Positions 11,183 to 24,346 of a stretch of DNA of 64,000 bases are shown one piece after another. Both the position numbers and the translations under genes were made by a program. The DNA lies in contig NC_080679.1 in the NCBI RefSeq assembly GCF_030445035.2, positions 120,873,992-120,937,991 on the forward strand. The letters are read 5' to 3'. Within the stretch, counting starts at the first letter, position 1. The number at the start of each line of letters is the position of its first letter. This DNA comes from Dasypus novemcinctus. Taxonomy: Eukaryota; Chordata; Mammalia; Cingulata; Dasypodidae. The notes beneath the pieces were generated by a model. It saw only the letters and a list, made by a program, of their open reading frames with translations, had not been told where the DNA came from and did no database searches.

Positions 11183-11553
11183 TTAGGAGTTCAGAAATGT
11201 CCTTTCCCCACCAAGGAGGTGATATTGCTGGAGCTGGACAACATGGCAAGGAGATGGGAGTTCTGGATTTCTTTGGCCTATCTCTGGCCCAACCATGATG
11301 GCCAGAATTTGCAACTGCCCCTGGGAGGCACAGTGGTTCAGGATACCAATTCCTATATTGTATTTCCTTGTGGGCAGCAGGACCTCTGGAGAAGGATCCA
11401 CAGGGTGGATCTTACCTGCGTGGAAAGCCCAAAGCCACCCAACACTCTTTGACTTTCCCTCCCCTCCTCAACTCCTGGAATAATAGTGACCTGGGGACCT
11501 GCATCTAAAACCACCATAAAGGCTTGTTCATCACCCCCAAATTGTATACACAA
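11183..11553 (-). pseudogene. ERV-B protease and RT N-terminal remnant
   Basis: The frame 11553-11353 reads VVLDAGPQVTIIPG. That fits a retroviral aspartic protease active site followed by its hydrophobic strand, with the canonical D-T/S-G turned into D-A-G (plus 11491-11508). In an overlapping frame (11401-11183) the order continues with ILNHCASQGQ and QYHLLGG, resembling the protease/RT junction of class I ERVs; the frame change means at least one indel. The protease would cleave Gag-Pol; here the altered active site and frameshift make it inactive. Confidence 0.55.
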
Positions 11554-12099
11554 TTAGGCATAAGGCCTTCCATTTCCAGGGGGCCATTTTTAATTCAGTT
11601 AAGTCTGGGGAGAGAAGTCCCTTCCTGGGGCTAGAGCTGGACTCCTCAATCTGCAGAAGGGAGACGTGAGAAATCTGCAGGATATCTGCCCATATCTGGG
11701 AGGGTCCAGCAGGGGAAGATTGTCTCTGTAGATCCCAGGGGTCTCCTTCTAGTTTTTAAATTTCCCCCAATTCTCCATTGGAGAGTCTGTCTATGGCTCT
11801 AGTAGCCACAAGAATATAGCTCAGGGAGTTGGGGCCCTGAGAGGAAGGGGTGGCTGCCAACCTATCCTGCAGGCCTCAGAACTTGCTGGGTTATGCCTAG
11901 CACCTTCTGACTGGGTTCTTTGTTAAAGGACCACTGCTCTAGCACTGGAGCCCTCCACTCCACTCAAGAAGGGCACAGTCGTGCCTCCCAGGAGAAGCCC
12001 TGGAGAGAGACGAATCAGGCTATCACCCAACTCAGGAGGGCCCCCTCCAATAAAATTATCATTGTTCTGCAGGGAAATGAGAATATGCAGAGGGACCAA

Positions 12100-12160
12100 G
12101 TCCCTCCAGCAGGGGGCAGAACACCCATGTGCCAAAACCCAGCCCTTGCAGTGCAAGCAC
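12100..12160 (-). other. Possible ERV-B nucleocapsid zinc-knuckle relic
   Basis: The minus-strand translation has C-x2-C, then a His and a further Cys (CLHCKGWVLAHGCSAPC). Spacing is C-x2-C-x6-H-x5-C, not the canonical C-x2-C-x4-H-x4-C. Its position upstream of the protease fits gag's end, but chance is possible. Confidence 0.25.
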
Positions 12161-12699
12161 AGCTTCTTTCTTGTTACTCTTAAGGCTTAGCAGGAAATCT
12201 CCACACTTTCCTTTCACTGCTGGTGGTTCTCATCGTCTGTTGACTAATGACTGGCCTCACACAATCCCAAGATCAGTCTGGGTGGCCTGAGGGCAGGTGT
12301 GCCTGGTTCCAGCATGAGAACAGAACAGATATAAGAAGCCCATGCTCTGGGGGAGTATATGCCAGGTGGTGGAAGCCCCAGCCTCACTGATCTCAGTCTG
12401 GAACCAGCTAGCCAGCTCCCTGGCCTCCTGGGGGATTCACAAAGTCCCATTTATCACTGCTCTTCCCACAGAAAACAGTTATAGTACCCCGTGGCTCTCC
12501 CAGCTGCAGGTCGGAAGGTCTACCCTGGCTGGTAGGGTGGTGGCGATCCCCAGGTTTAGCCTGCAAAGCTCTGAGTGCTGCATTGTTCAAGGCATTTCTG
12601 TACAAAAGGAAGACAAGAGCGACAAAAAGAAAGCCCAAAAAATCAACCCACTCCATACTGCCGCTTGCCCCCTGCTTGTTATTCAGAATCTGTGAAGTA

Positions 12700-13587
12700 A
12701 GTTGCTATATGGTATGTCCTAGAAACACAGGTTCAGTCACAACAGAAACTACCAGCAAAGGACTGCTCTATCACTTACATAAAACTAAGGGTTCAAAAGA
12801 GGAGGAGAAGAGACCCCATTCGTGGCCATTCACCCTGGGAGGCCAAACCCTCAGGTCAGGGTCAGAGGATGGCAACTCTGCATGCCCAACTTCAGTCAGA
12901 GGGGAGGGGCCAAGCCGTGATGCCAAGGACCCAGGGGAAGGGGCTCGGCCACTGAGATTTCCCGTCCTGATAGGCATCTGGGGCTGCTTGTTCCCTGTGT
13001 CCAAGTTCAAGCTAAGGTCAAGCCCTTTCATGAGTCCTAACTTCTCCCCGAGACTGTGGAATGGAAGCATATCGAAACATCTGCACACAATAGATAAGGG
13101 TAGGGAGACAGAGCTGTGAATTCCCTAGTAGAGCACGACCAGGCAATTGTTAGTAAGAGATTTGAAACCACACTGTGGAGAAGTAGGATACATTGATTCA
13201 CACCTACCTACCCGTACACACACACGCTCATTTGCCTTTGCATTCACGTGCTTACATCTTATCTATAAAATGGATGCTCCAGTAGGCCTCGAGCAAGAGG
13301 GTCTCTTTCTTCTGTATTCAGTATAGCACAATCCCAAGCACAGGGAAAATATTCTTTGTGTATCATGCACGAATGAAAAATAAGGATAACTAGTTATCGA
13401 TATGGGCACACGCATCGTTGCCTAATGTCACCAAATGGTTAAGTGGTCATGTGTCCAGGTTTCTCGGAGATAACATTTTTGCCCCTTGCAGCAGCACCAT
13501 TTATACCGATGCATCTCACAGTCATTCTTTGATTCTTCCACAATTTCTCATACCACAAAGTTCGTTTTTTTTAATTTGTTTTCATTT
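12700..13587. other. Unassigned GC-moderate DNA
   Basis: Open frames of 105-178 codons exist on both strands (12583-13119 plus, 12771-13088 minus), but they overlap each other and show no domain. It may be the gag end of ERV-B. I assign nothing. Confidence 0.3.
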
Positions 13588-13830
13588 GTTTCATTTTTAA
13601 TATACTTATTTTTATTAAAGAAGTTGTGAACTTATAAAACAATCAAGCATCATGTGCAGCATGCCCATACAACACCCCTCCACCAACACCTTATACTGTT
13701 GTGGAAGATTTGTTAGAGATTATGAAAGAACATCATCAGGCTAATACCACTAACTAAGGTCTGTAGCTTACATTTGGTCTATTTCTTTCTATACCTTCCG
13801 CTATTATTAACACCATGTATTCATTTCCAA
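13588..13830 (-). repeat. Interspersed repeat, probably L1 3'-end derived
   Basis: T-rich start, then TTATTAAAGAAGTTGTGAAC and a later CTTATACTGTTGTGG block; same family as 3610-4320 and 9645-9905. Strand is inferred from the T-rich left end. Confidence 0.45.
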
Positions 13831-13892
13831 AAGGTTTCATTTTTCCTGGTGCCATTGTACAGGACTGGAACGATCTGCATACATACTCACTC

Positions 13893-14027
13893 GTGGGTCT
13901 CAACGTGTGGTCTCCAGACCAGCAACATTAGCATCTCCTGAGAACTTGTTAGAAATGCAAATTCATAGGCACAGTTCCAAACCTACTGAATTATAGCCCA
14001 GCAGTCTGTATTGAGAACCACTAGTAT
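13893..14027 (-). mobile_element. MER5-type hAT DNA transposon fossil
   Basis: The segment has near-terminal inverted ends (GGGTCTCAACGTGTGGTC at left, GTATTGAGAACCACTAGT at right) and the interior AACTTGTTAGAAATGCAAATT, characteristic of MER5A-like non-autonomous Charlie elements. It is a placental-wide fossil. Confidence 0.8.
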
Positions 14028-17000
14028 ACACTAAATTCACTAAATTCTCAGGTAAGATTATCACTGTTTCTTCTCATTGTTGTTGTTATTTTCCCCTTGT
14101 TTTCCTGTATTCATATCCTGCCCTCAATCATCTGTCTTTCATAAATCCCAACTCATTGTTCTTCTCCCTTCTTTATTTTAAGTCTCATGGCTTCTTTCAA
14201 TATTAATTGCTTCAAGAAGGTATTTTATCTGTTTTTAATTTATAAAAATGAAGAAAAGGCGATGAGGGCCCTGAAAGCCATTATAGGATGTCCTTATTGA
14301 GATGAGCACAAAGAACTACTAATGATATTAGTGATGCTCATTTTCAATGAAAAGTAAAGAATGCAACTAGATTTGGAAATGTGCTATTTCTTGCATGGGG
14401 AAATCTGTGTCAATTGCCGGCCATTTTGCTCCTTTGTATTCTTGCTCAAAATGAAGGGGCATTTGAAAAGGTAAATCAAAATGATAGTTGCATGATTTTA
14501 CAAGAACTCTCATGCATTAAAACAAATTTAAAGAATGCTGCATTTCCTGCCTCCTTACTGCCTGCCCCACCACCACCACCACACACAGTCCATTAGCATA
14601 CAAATAAATCTTAGCAATTAGGTCTATTGATGAACCTCTACCCACTGTGTCCTCTTGAAAAAATAGACTGGACTTGTATCCTTTTTTTTTTTTTTTTTTT
14701 GTATGAGAAAGGAAAAATTGTGACTGGCAAAAATTCTGAACTTTTGATTTATCCACATCAAATATGAATCCCTAACTCAAGAAATTGTAAAGAGAACTTC
14801 TTTCCACTTTTCTGATTCTCATGAGGAGTATGTAGACCCATAAATATGTAGTTGAGAGACAGAGAGGCACTTGTAGAGAGAGACTTGCTTTCCAGTCTGC
14901 TTCTTGCAAATCATTCCCTATATATAGTTATAGTTTAATGAGAACATGAATGAGGTAAATATGTCATTGAATATGATATACTAATATCATGTACAACTAA
15001 AGGAATAACAAGGCATTGTAGGGTTCTGAGTAAGGGGAAATTTCATAAGAAGCAGAGCCTGGCAGTAATAAAAACAGAAAATTATTTCACTTTGTCCTTT
15101 TTCTTGTCTATTGGAATACATTGTATACAGAGTTACTCTCAAATATCTCATTCTAATTTTATGGAATCTTCTCCAGAATATCTGATTTTATTTTGTCTTA
15201 CTTGCACTGCAGGATATATAGTGGTGTATAACATGTTTCTTCAATGTGGTCACACTCATTTGGCTGCTGTGTGGAGACTTCTTCACTTTATCACTTTACC
15301 TAATTTTTCAACATCAACTCTTCTGGAAAATAATCATCTAAGAGATGTCATCCCCTTAGCCAGCAGTGATAAATAAATCAGCATTTATGTATGGCAATGA
15401 GTAATGACTCGCTGCAGTCTTTATTTGTCTGAAAGCTTGGGTTCTAAGAACCAAACATTAAGAAATGAAGCTTTGATAGTAATATCTCATTACTCTTAAT
15501 AACATCTCATCTAGGAGACAGACTAATGTGATTTTCATTGCTTTTAATTTGAAGTCCATCTGATTACATGCACCAATAAAAAGGCCAAGACTGAGAGAAA
15601 CAGAATCTATATAATGAAATCCCGTGCAAGGCTTATCAGTTACTAACACCAGGTAAAATGCTAAGTAACACCCAGTCAGGAAATCAATACCTATTCACGT
15701 AGACTTTTTTTCTCCTGCTACAAAAAGATAACATTAATATTCTGACATATTAAAACATTGTGTTTGTCCTGTTTCAGGTATGGGACTATATAATAAAGAT
15801 GTTTCTGTCTCTAAATATTTACAGGATCTTTCCGATTCATTGAGGCCACATGATATCTGATTACTTATCTGAATGTATGCAACACAGACCTTTGGAGATT
15901 TGTTCCTTTCACTTGCTGTTTGCTCCAGTCCTTTTCTCCACCTTCGAGTATTAAAATTTAGTTTCTGTGCTTTGATCCCATGCTGTGATATTTTGGGAAA
16001 CATTAAGCCTTTGCATGGCTTCTACCATTCCTACTTTGAGCAAGCAAAGAGATTTCCTTACCAAGAAATATTTTCTTGGCTTGGACCTGAAATTCACACT
16101 TTTGGAAGTGCTTGATATGCATTATCTCAGGAAAGCCCTTGTTGATTTGAAACCTTATTGAGTTAATCATAGGCTTGGTTTACCAGATTAGCTAGTAATC
16201 AGTCAAAGTCCTCAGCTAATGGATTCCAGCACAGTTTAGCTAAATAATAATTTGGTTCCAGGGCAAATATATGTTTCTGTGGACACTGAACTGGCAGGGC
16301 TGATGGACCAGAATGCTGGAAATTCTGTATCTTTTGTTAGATTTTTTTAATGACCTGCAATAGTAATAATAAGTATCCCCACTTATAATTTATTTACTCC
16401 AACATAAATGGTTTCCAACCATCCAAATAATTTAAATTCAATATCAACATTTTAATCTTGAACTTACTTATTTGACAAACTCAACAATGCAGACCATGAC
16501 AGAAGTGTGTATGTGTGTGTATGTGTGTACAGAGAAGGACTCCTTTGAGCTAGCCAACAGGAAATTGAATCTTTTTTTCGCTGCATGACCGACTGACCTT
16601 TTTTCCCTTTTTTCCATTTCATATTGAGAAGGAATAAAAACAAATTTATATTGACTGTGTTCACTATCACCTATCTCCAGATCACTAGAGAACTATAAAA
16701 AGAAATTCTTATTCAAATACAGTCTCTTGAAAACTACCGACTGTTCATTTTAACTCGCAGAAGTTGCAGGGTAATGGCTTTCAGTGTGAGACAGTGTTAT
16801 AACACATGCTATAGCATGGGTAAATTGTCCTTTTAGAACTGAAAGTGTGTGAGAAAAGAACTAAAATTATTTTGTTTGTACAAATCACTGACTGAATTAT
16901 TTAAAATGCTAACAATTTCCAATGCCTTAAAATACATGTTCAAAGTTTTTTGTTGGAATAACTTCCTCTAATTTGATTTATGATTAATACTGAAGAAAAA

Positions 17001-17299
17001 TAACATAGAGAAACTATTTGAATTTGGTATGCTCTGGCAGAATGGAATATTGGATAGAGCCAAATTCCATAATCCTATGTATTGTTCAATGTCGGTAGGG
17101 AAATCTTTTCTCACATAACCAAAATTGCTCCTTTATTTGCTCTCTATAGGCATCCAAGACATTCCAATGTCCCAAGGAAATCCCAACTACACAAAGAGGT
17201 ATACCTTCTGATCCTTATTGTAGGATGCTATCTTTTCACATCCCAGAAATAAATACAAGGATTGAGTTGTAATGATGAAAATTAAGCATCATAGCTCTT
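14028..17299. other. Unique AT-rich DNA with small simple repeats
   Basis: No gene or dated repeat recognised. It includes a run of about 22 T (14680-14701), a short CCA/CA tract (14568-14588) and a TG-rich microsatellite (16507-16530). Open frames are under 100 codons without motifs. Confidence 0.45.
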
Positions 17300-17480
17300 T
17301 ATGCCAGGAATACTTCTATGGTCTTTACATATCAGATTATTTTTTTATAATCCTCACAATAACTCTGTAACATAGATAAATTATTGTTCCTATATTACAA
17401 ATGAGGAAATTGAGGATAATAAAGTTTAAACAACTTAATTGAGGTCACACAGATGCTGTGCAGTGATAGAAGTCCTGTCC
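17300..17480 (-). repeat. MIR SINE fragment
   Basis: The antisense MIR core is visible: AATCCTCACAATAACTCTGTAAC, then CAAATGAGGAAATTGAGG and GAGGTCACACAG. This tRNA-derived SINE predates placental radiation. Confidence 0.75.
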
Positions 17481-17679
17481 TGGTTAGTCTGAACCACAAT
17501 GATAATTTTAATTCACCATAGATAAAACTAAAAAGTAGCAAAATCTGTTCAGTGAACAAGTGGATAGGGTTAACTATATACTAGGGCTAATGTCAAAACA
17601 GCAACAACGAGAAGAATCATAATTAGAAGGAAAATGAGGAGTTAAAGAAGATGTATGAATAGCCATTTACTGTCAACTC

Positions 17680-17865
17680 CCAGGCACTTTCATAATTGCT
17701 TTATATACTTTAGAAGATTTAATCACCATGGCAAACTTGAAGACTAAGCATTTATATTAATTTTTATGAGTGAGAAAATTGGAACTCCAGAAGTTAAGTC
17801 CCTTGTACAAGGTTACAGAGCAATTTCCTGACCCAGGATTTGAATCTAACCAAAGGAATGAGAAA
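17680..17865 (-). repeat. MIR SINE fragment
   Basis: Decayed antisense MIR: GAAAATTGGAACTCCAGAAGTTAAGT, then CAAGGTTACAGAGC and GGATTTGAATCTAACC. Confidence 0.6.
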
Positions 17866-19666
17866 CTATGAAAGGCTCATATACTCTTCATAATGAGGTA
17901 TCTGAAGAGACAGAGATGTAATAAAAGTACTTCTAATAAAACTAATTTCTCAACTATTACTCAACTTAGAAGTTCTTTATCCATGTAGAATTGAGGAGAC
18001 TTTGAATTTCTTTTACTTTAGCTTCTCTTGATTGATGATGCCAAGACCTACCCTGCCTCCCAAGCCAAAAACTAGGGAGCGGAAATGGCCCTCTCCCTTT
18101 TTTCTCACTTCTCATAGTCTGTCTTTGCAGATTCTTCCTCAAGTACTGTATTCTATTTTCCCAGCCTTTGATTGAGTCTAAGCTTCTTTTATCTCTTGTC
18201 TGGATGAGGCAAGAACCCTTTGATTTTCTCCCTTTCTGGAATTGATGTCCACTGAGCATGGCTACAAAGATGAATTGAATGCTTATCTACCACATTGCTC
18301 ATTCTCCAATAGAACCACTCTTATCTAGTAAAGCCCTGTAATGGTCCAGGCCCAATCAGATCTAAATCCAACCTAGTTTTCTCTTTTCTCCATTTGGAAT
18401 GATTTCAGTGTTTTAAAAAATTACCTGCTTCCAGAATTGGGGTTAAGTTCTGTTCTCAAGACTGCACTTCTAAGATTTTCGATTTTCTCAATCAGGAGCC
18501 CTAATCCAATGGTATGAACATCTGTTGTTTCATTCCACACACCCAGGTCTTAAGACTCATTATCCAAAAGTCTCAGTTCCAATTTATAGAGTATTTATAC
18601 AACTTATCCTCATTTTGAGGTAAATTCAAACAAACACTGGATTATTTTGCATTGGCCTCTATTTCCTTATACCTTAAGCCTAATAACCTTGTTGATATGT
18701 TGAAATGTATATTTTATGAAGTAATCTTAGATAATGCACACTTGATCTAAAATCCTAGATGTCAATCCTTGAAAGCTAACAGAAATAAAAGTGGGTGCCT
18801 TCAAGATCAGTTATCTACTATGCAACAAAAAGCAATACAAATTAAACTCAAAAATAAATTTGAAAAATGTATAGACTATTCAAAATCACAAAAATATATG
18901 AAAAAGAGTTTTGCAAAATATACTGAAAAATTTCTTTAAATGTTTCTTTTTAAATGTTCCCCCTTATAGCTTCCTCTTAATTGATTGGCCATATCATCTA
19001 CCTCCTCTTGTGCCTCAAAGCCTTCCCTTCTCTACTCTTCTGCCATTTTTTATCACATCCTTAGCAGTTAACATTTATTCCCATTATATCTATTCCCACA
19101 AAGAACAATTTGGCCAGGTTTCATCCTCTGCCTTTATCCTCTCCTCTACCTGACAAAACCAAGAAGGCTGGAGGGGGTGTTCAACTACTGAAGAAAGCTT
19201 CCATTTTAGAAGATGTAAGGGAAAGGCAGTCTGTGAATACTTATAATCTACCTATTTTTGTTTTGGCTTACCTCAATCAGATATGGTTTATATATACTAT
19301 GTTGTATGATTTTTAAGCTTAATCTTATTGAACTATATACATAGTTTTATATGAACAATATATATTTACTAAATACACATCAACTTTGTATATATATTTA
19401 TTTCTCTTGAAGTGAAAGTCGTATGTATACAGCATTCTTCAATGTAACTAGGAATGACACCTTCAATGGTAAATAGGAAATTCACAAAATTATCATATAG
19501 AGACTATTCCTGTTTTAATGTACCACACCAGAGAACAATGTTCAAATTTTAGACTGAAGGGGGAATGGGAAAATCATTTTTCTGATGATATTTCCTGTCC
19601 AGGTATTGACAATATCGGGTCAATTGAATGATTTTTAGTCAGTTATATTAATACCTGGAACTCCCT
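17866..19666. other. Unique DNA, nothing recognised
   Basis: No repeat family or coding motif seen. Confidence 0.4.
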
Positions 19667-20125
19667 TGTATTAGTTAGTCGAAGGGGTGCTGATGCAAAA
19701 TACCAGAAATTGCTTGGTTTGTATAAAGGGTATTTATTTTGGGGTAGGAGCTTATGGAGACCAAGCCATAAAGTGTAAGTTACTTCCCTCACCAGTCTCT
19801 TTGGAGCAAGATGGCTGCCAACATCTGCAAGGGTTCAGCCTTCCTGGGTTCCTATGTTTCTAGGGCTTGCTTTACTCTGGGTTCAAGGTTCCTTCCTTCC
19901 TGGGGCTGGCTTCTCTTTCCTTTGCATGCTGACTTCCCAAGGCTCCAGCTTAAGTCTTCAGCATCAAACTCCAACATCAATACTCCAAGTTCAAAAACCC
20001 TTAAATCTGTGAGTGGGTGGGGACTCACAACCTAATCCTAATTTAATTATGCTCAGGTACAGATCAGATCACAAATATAATCCAATATCTATTTTTGGAA
20101 TTCATAACCATATCAAACTGCTACA
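19667..20125 (-). repeat. Solo LTR of an ERVL/MaLR-like family
   Basis: Inverted copy of the LTR at 55630-56119. Shared blocks include GGGGTGCTGATGCAAAATACCAGAA, GGAGCAAGATG, CATCAAACTCCAACATCAA and CCAATATCTATTTTTGGAATTCATAAC. On the minus strand it starts TGTAGCAG and ends near …CTAATACA. It contains a lineage-specific deletion relative to the right-hand copy. Confidence 0.7.
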
Positions 20126-20434
20126 CCCTCCTCTCCCAATATCCACAGCCTCTTATTCAGGTAGAAACCCAGCTGTGTGTACTGAGCCAATTCATTGTGC
20201 TCATTTTGGGGAAAAGTTAGAGCACATATATGAATCTACTATGTAAAGTTGGCAGGAGACTGTAGTGTCCTCTCTTGGGTAAAGTGAATGGTTTTAGTAA
20301 ATACTAAGGAGAACAATTGAAACTCTCTTTTTGTGAGAATGAGGACAGAAGGACATGCTTCAACCTGATAGTGAATTACTTCATCTTGTTTTGTAAGTCC
20401 ATAATACTTGATCTTATGACCATAGTATAGAGGA

Positions 20435-20590
20435 AAAAGCAAGGCAATCACACACACCTGGCTTTTTAATTGTGTGATACTGAGTTAGTCACTTATGCCT
20501 TTGGTTCTACATCTAAATGGACATAATAATATTTAATGTCCAGATTTCTTATTCATAACAGAGAAAGTATATGTAAAGTGCATGTTATTA
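20435..20590 (+). repeat. MIR SINE fragment
   Basis: Sense MIR core: GTGTGATACTGAGTTAGTCACTT, then TGGTTCTACATCTAAATGG and ATAATAATA. Moderately decayed. Confidence 0.65.
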
Positions 20591-21639
20591 TCTACTCATC
20601 TTTATATCACCTATCTAGGTAATTTAGACAATAATCTATCTGTATAATTTAGACAATTTTTCTTTAAATGAAGACCATCAGTCTTGTAATAGTTTAATAA
20701 CATGGGGAATTTATCAAAAGGTTACAGCATTGAGGTGCTATAACCCCTGTATTATCTCAAATGAAACAAAATAGCCTACACTATTATGTTACAATTCTAC
20801 AAGAGCCAGCTTGTTTATTTACAAGACAACCGAATGTTCCAACTCTCTTTATAACACCATCTGCTTTTTATTTACTGTCATCTCCCTGCAGCCATTGGAA
20901 GCTGAGAAGGAAGTATAATTGTTTACAGAAATCATATGTCAATAAGGGTATCTCTCTCTCTATTTCTGCAGTGTTTCAGGAGCAGTGTGATTCAGGCCAG
21001 AGTAAATTTAGATTTGCCATTACCTTTCCAAACGTGAAATAAATACAAAAGGTCTGATGGGTTAAAGTGTCAATAAACATTCCTATCTACCTGGAGAGAG
21101 GTCCTTTATTCTGGGGTGTCACTATCATTCTCTCAATTCAGTTTAGCGTGTAATGTGCAGGGGATATAAACATAAACAATATGGCGGTCCTGCTTTCCCA
21201 GTTTAATAGGGAAGATAGGAATGCAAACAAGTAACCTTCAGTGTGATAGGCCTAATGAGAGACCAGTCAAGGCAAAGTGATGGCACAAACACAGGAGAAG
21301 CAATACACCCTAGGATGGTTTTGGAGTTCAGAGCAGAAGTGAAACACTAACACACAATGATATTCTTGGATCCATTTGTAACCAAAATCTACTGGGTGGG
21401 GCTAAAACCTGACCTTCTATATTTTGGAGTTTCCTTAATATAAACCCTCTTGCATTGACACTCAATCTATTCTGAATCCAAAACAACAACAGTTCTGAGA
21501 TTTTTACCCCTAGAAATAAGTAATGTATTAAATTGGCAAATTCAAGAAATGGGCAAGAAATTCTCTGCTCCTTTTACCAGTAAACTGAAATAAAATTCAC
21601 GTATGATAATGTAAGCAAAATACATACTAAGCACAGATG
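20591..21639. other. Unique DNA, nothing recognised
   Basis: No gene or repeat recognised; a 93-codon frame at 20761-21042 has no motif. Confidence 0.4.
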
Positions 21640-22266
21640 CAGGACTATCCTTCTGTGAGCTAGTGGATGTATGTTACTATTGCAGGGTGGTAGGAATGTG
21701 AAGAAACATGCAGAAAATACAATTGGTGTGAGCTATGGACTGTGGTTAACAGCAATACTGTAATATTCTTGCATCAATGCCAAAGATGTACTCTGCTGAT
21801 AATGGGAGGAGGATACAGAAAAAGTGTGCCAGACATCTGCTATGGGCCATGGTTGGTTGCAATAGTCTGGTGACATCATCTTTTAATCTGTAACAAATAT
21901 TCCACCATGGGGTGGTGTGTTGCTGAAGGGGTGTTATATGAAAAATTCTAACCATGTGCATGATTGTTTTGAGGGTTCACAACTTTTGTATAAATATATA
22001 TATATTTATAAATAATAATAATAGGGTGGCTTGGGGGAAAATGCACCAAATGTAAGATATGAACTGCAGTTAGTAGTAATATTTTGATGATATTTTTTCA
22101 TAATTTGAAACAAATTTTTTCACAACAATACAAGGGGTTGGTGGGGTGATGTATGGAACCACTGTATGATATTATGCGTGTTTGTTTTGAAAGTTCACAA
22201 CTTTTACTATATACTTATCATTTATGTATATTCATGTATGAATGATAAATTTCAATAAAATTAAAA

Positions 22267-22269
<3 letters not shown>
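21640..22269 (+). repeat. Lineage L1-type 3' end
   Basis: The block GAGCTATGGACTGTGGTTAACAGCAATACTGTAATATTCTTGCATCAATG recurs, diverged, at 52336-52382. A second internal half (about 22020-22200) resembles the first, both ending in TTCACAACTTTT. The 3' part has a TTTCAATAAAATTAAAAGAC A-rich end and runs into a TA microsatellite. I infer an L1 3' UTR of a lineage-specific subfamily. Confidence 0.55.

Positions 22270-22301
<32 letters not shown>
22270..22301. repeat. (TA)n microsatellite
   Basis: About 16 TA units at the A-rich end of the preceding L1-type element. Confidence 0.95.
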
Positions 22302-22303
<2 letters not shown>

Positions 22304-24087
22304 TGGCAGTTGCACCCAGTCCAGATTTTACTGGCCACTTTCCTATGCCTTGGACTCAGATCACTGACCTAAGTTTCAAATTTGGCATTGATAGAAAGTA
22401 TTCCATTTGCATTTTTAGACCAGTGTTATTTGTTCACTTAATATCTGGGTTACTTTTCAATAAATATATTTGGATGGAAGGAGTACTTAATGAGAAGAGA
22501 AGAAAGGAGTAGCTATGATGAAAACAGAAACAAGAGTTCTTTTATTTCTTTGATCATTTGTTATGAGAATAATACCATGTCTTGAGGCACTAAGCTAGAC
22601 GTGGATGACAAAATAAACATTGTAGATATCATTCAATGGTAAAAATTAAATTAAAATGGTGGAATTCTAGAATTTCATGAAAATAAATTCAAGAACAAAT
22701 CTACATATAAATAGTCCTAGAAACCACAACCTAATTATTTCTCTGGTCAGAGCACTTTATATCAGCATTATTGAAAAACTTCAGCTTCCACAGTGAGTAG
22801 TTTGGAAGCAAATTTACAATTTGCTCTGTTGACATATAAATCAATTCTTTTTTGCTCTATTGAATATCTTCCGATCCAAGGTACAAGTTTATGGCAGAAG
22901 ATATAAATATCTATTTTTCTGAATGCATTTTAAACCTTATGAATGCCTGTTTGCTCAGAGCCTTTACTGATTGTAGAAGACACAATTTTTGCATCCTGAA
23001 GGAAATTGGGAGCTAAGACTCAAACACATGAAAAAATTATCAATTATATTTCTTTGTTCATATTTTATACAAAATAAATGTTTCCATCTATGATTACTAT
23101 ATGTGGTAAAGAGAGTTCCTGTTCAAGAATTATTACAGGTACCCTCCTCTATTTCTTGTAGTTAGTTGGGATTACGTGGCCAATTCCAGTCAATGGGTTA
23201 TGAGTGAAAGTGGTAGGATTCATATCTAGAACGAAGCCAGGGTTGCATTTTTCTTTTGCTTCCCTTGGTCTGATAATATTGGAGTCAAGTGTTCCAGATG
23301 GAGTAGGTAAATGATACAGGATGATCAGCGGTCTACATCAGACAGTACACAGGGACATAAACCTTCTATTGTGTTAAGTCACCAAGACTTGAGATTTCAC
23401 CTTTGCAGGAAGAATTAACTACTTGTATATTAGTTTAGTTATATAATGTAAACAATTGCTCCATATGTGACAAGGAAAGGACATCTGAAAAATTCTCACA
23501 CATTATTTTAGAGATGAGAAAGCTGTTAAATGATGATTGAAAAGGCTAGATTTTAATTTGATTCTTATCACTTTTACAGATCTTTAATAGGATGCCAACT
23601 GATATAACATCTTGAGGCTTGACTTCTTTGTAAAACAGCATAAAATATCTGCATTTCAAGATTGTTGAGGAATGAAAAATTTTAATATGGGTGATATATA
23701 CAGTACAGAGACTGGCATAGATTTGACGTTGAATAAACAGAGCTTTTCGCTTAGGGGTTAACCTCCACAACATTTTCAACTAGACATGCAGTAAACATGT
23801 TCCAAATGAGAAGCATCCACCCACAAAGATTTAGAGGCTTTCAAGCAAGTAACGGCAGTATCATTTTCTTGTATTTGGAATATCCATTTAGTCTCTACCT
23901 GAAGGACTGGAGTATGAGTAGCCATTGATGCCTGGTGATTGTGATTGTAATACAATCTACTGAAACTGAATAATTCAAACAATCAATACCCAAATAGGAC
24001 TTTTTCTACTGTGATAGAGAATTCATAAGCCCCGTGATTTATCCCTTTCTTGGTTCCATTTGTCCTGGGTGAGTTCATGGATTCAGG
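22302..24087. other. Unique DNA, nothing recognised
   Basis: No repeat family or coding signal that I can name. Confidence 0.4.
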
Positions 24088-24178
24088 AGAAAGATAGAAA
24101 GAAAAAGGAAAGAAGGAAGGAAAGAGAACAAAAGAGAAAGAGAGAAAGAGAGAGAGAAAGAGAGAAAGAGAGAAAGAG

Positions 24179-24261
<83 letters not shown>

Positions 24262-24346
24262 GAAGGAAGGAAAGAGAAGGAAGGAAAGAAGGAAGGAAGG
24301 AAGGAGGGAAGGAAGGAGGGAGGGAGGTAGGAACGGAGGGAGGGAG
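24088..24346 (+). repeat. GAAA/GGAA purine microsatellite
   Basis: About 250 bases are almost pure purine on the plus strand: GAGAAA blocks, then a long uninterrupted (GAAA)n, then GGAA and GGGA blocks. It creates a spurious 104-codon Lys/Glu/Arg frame on plus and a Ser/Phe/Leu frame on minus. Confidence 0.95.

Larger units (their letters stand above)
9990..12700 (-). mobile_element. ERV-B: internally deleted ERV fragment
   Basis: On the minus strand the order is a possible zinc-knuckle relic (about 12120-12150), a retroviral aspartic protease remnant (11353-11553), the start of RT (about 11183-11400), then an RT-connection/RNase H-like block (10481-10993). The GC content is higher than in the flanks. 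The RT catalytic core should lie between the last two pieces but only about 190 bases remain, so the element is internally deleted. I could not find LTRs; ends are approximate. Confidence 0.5.

Noticed and set aside
12583-13119. 178-codon plus-strand frame as a gene
   Set aside because: No domain, overlapped by a similar-length minus frame, basic/low-complexity; length is explained by local GC content.
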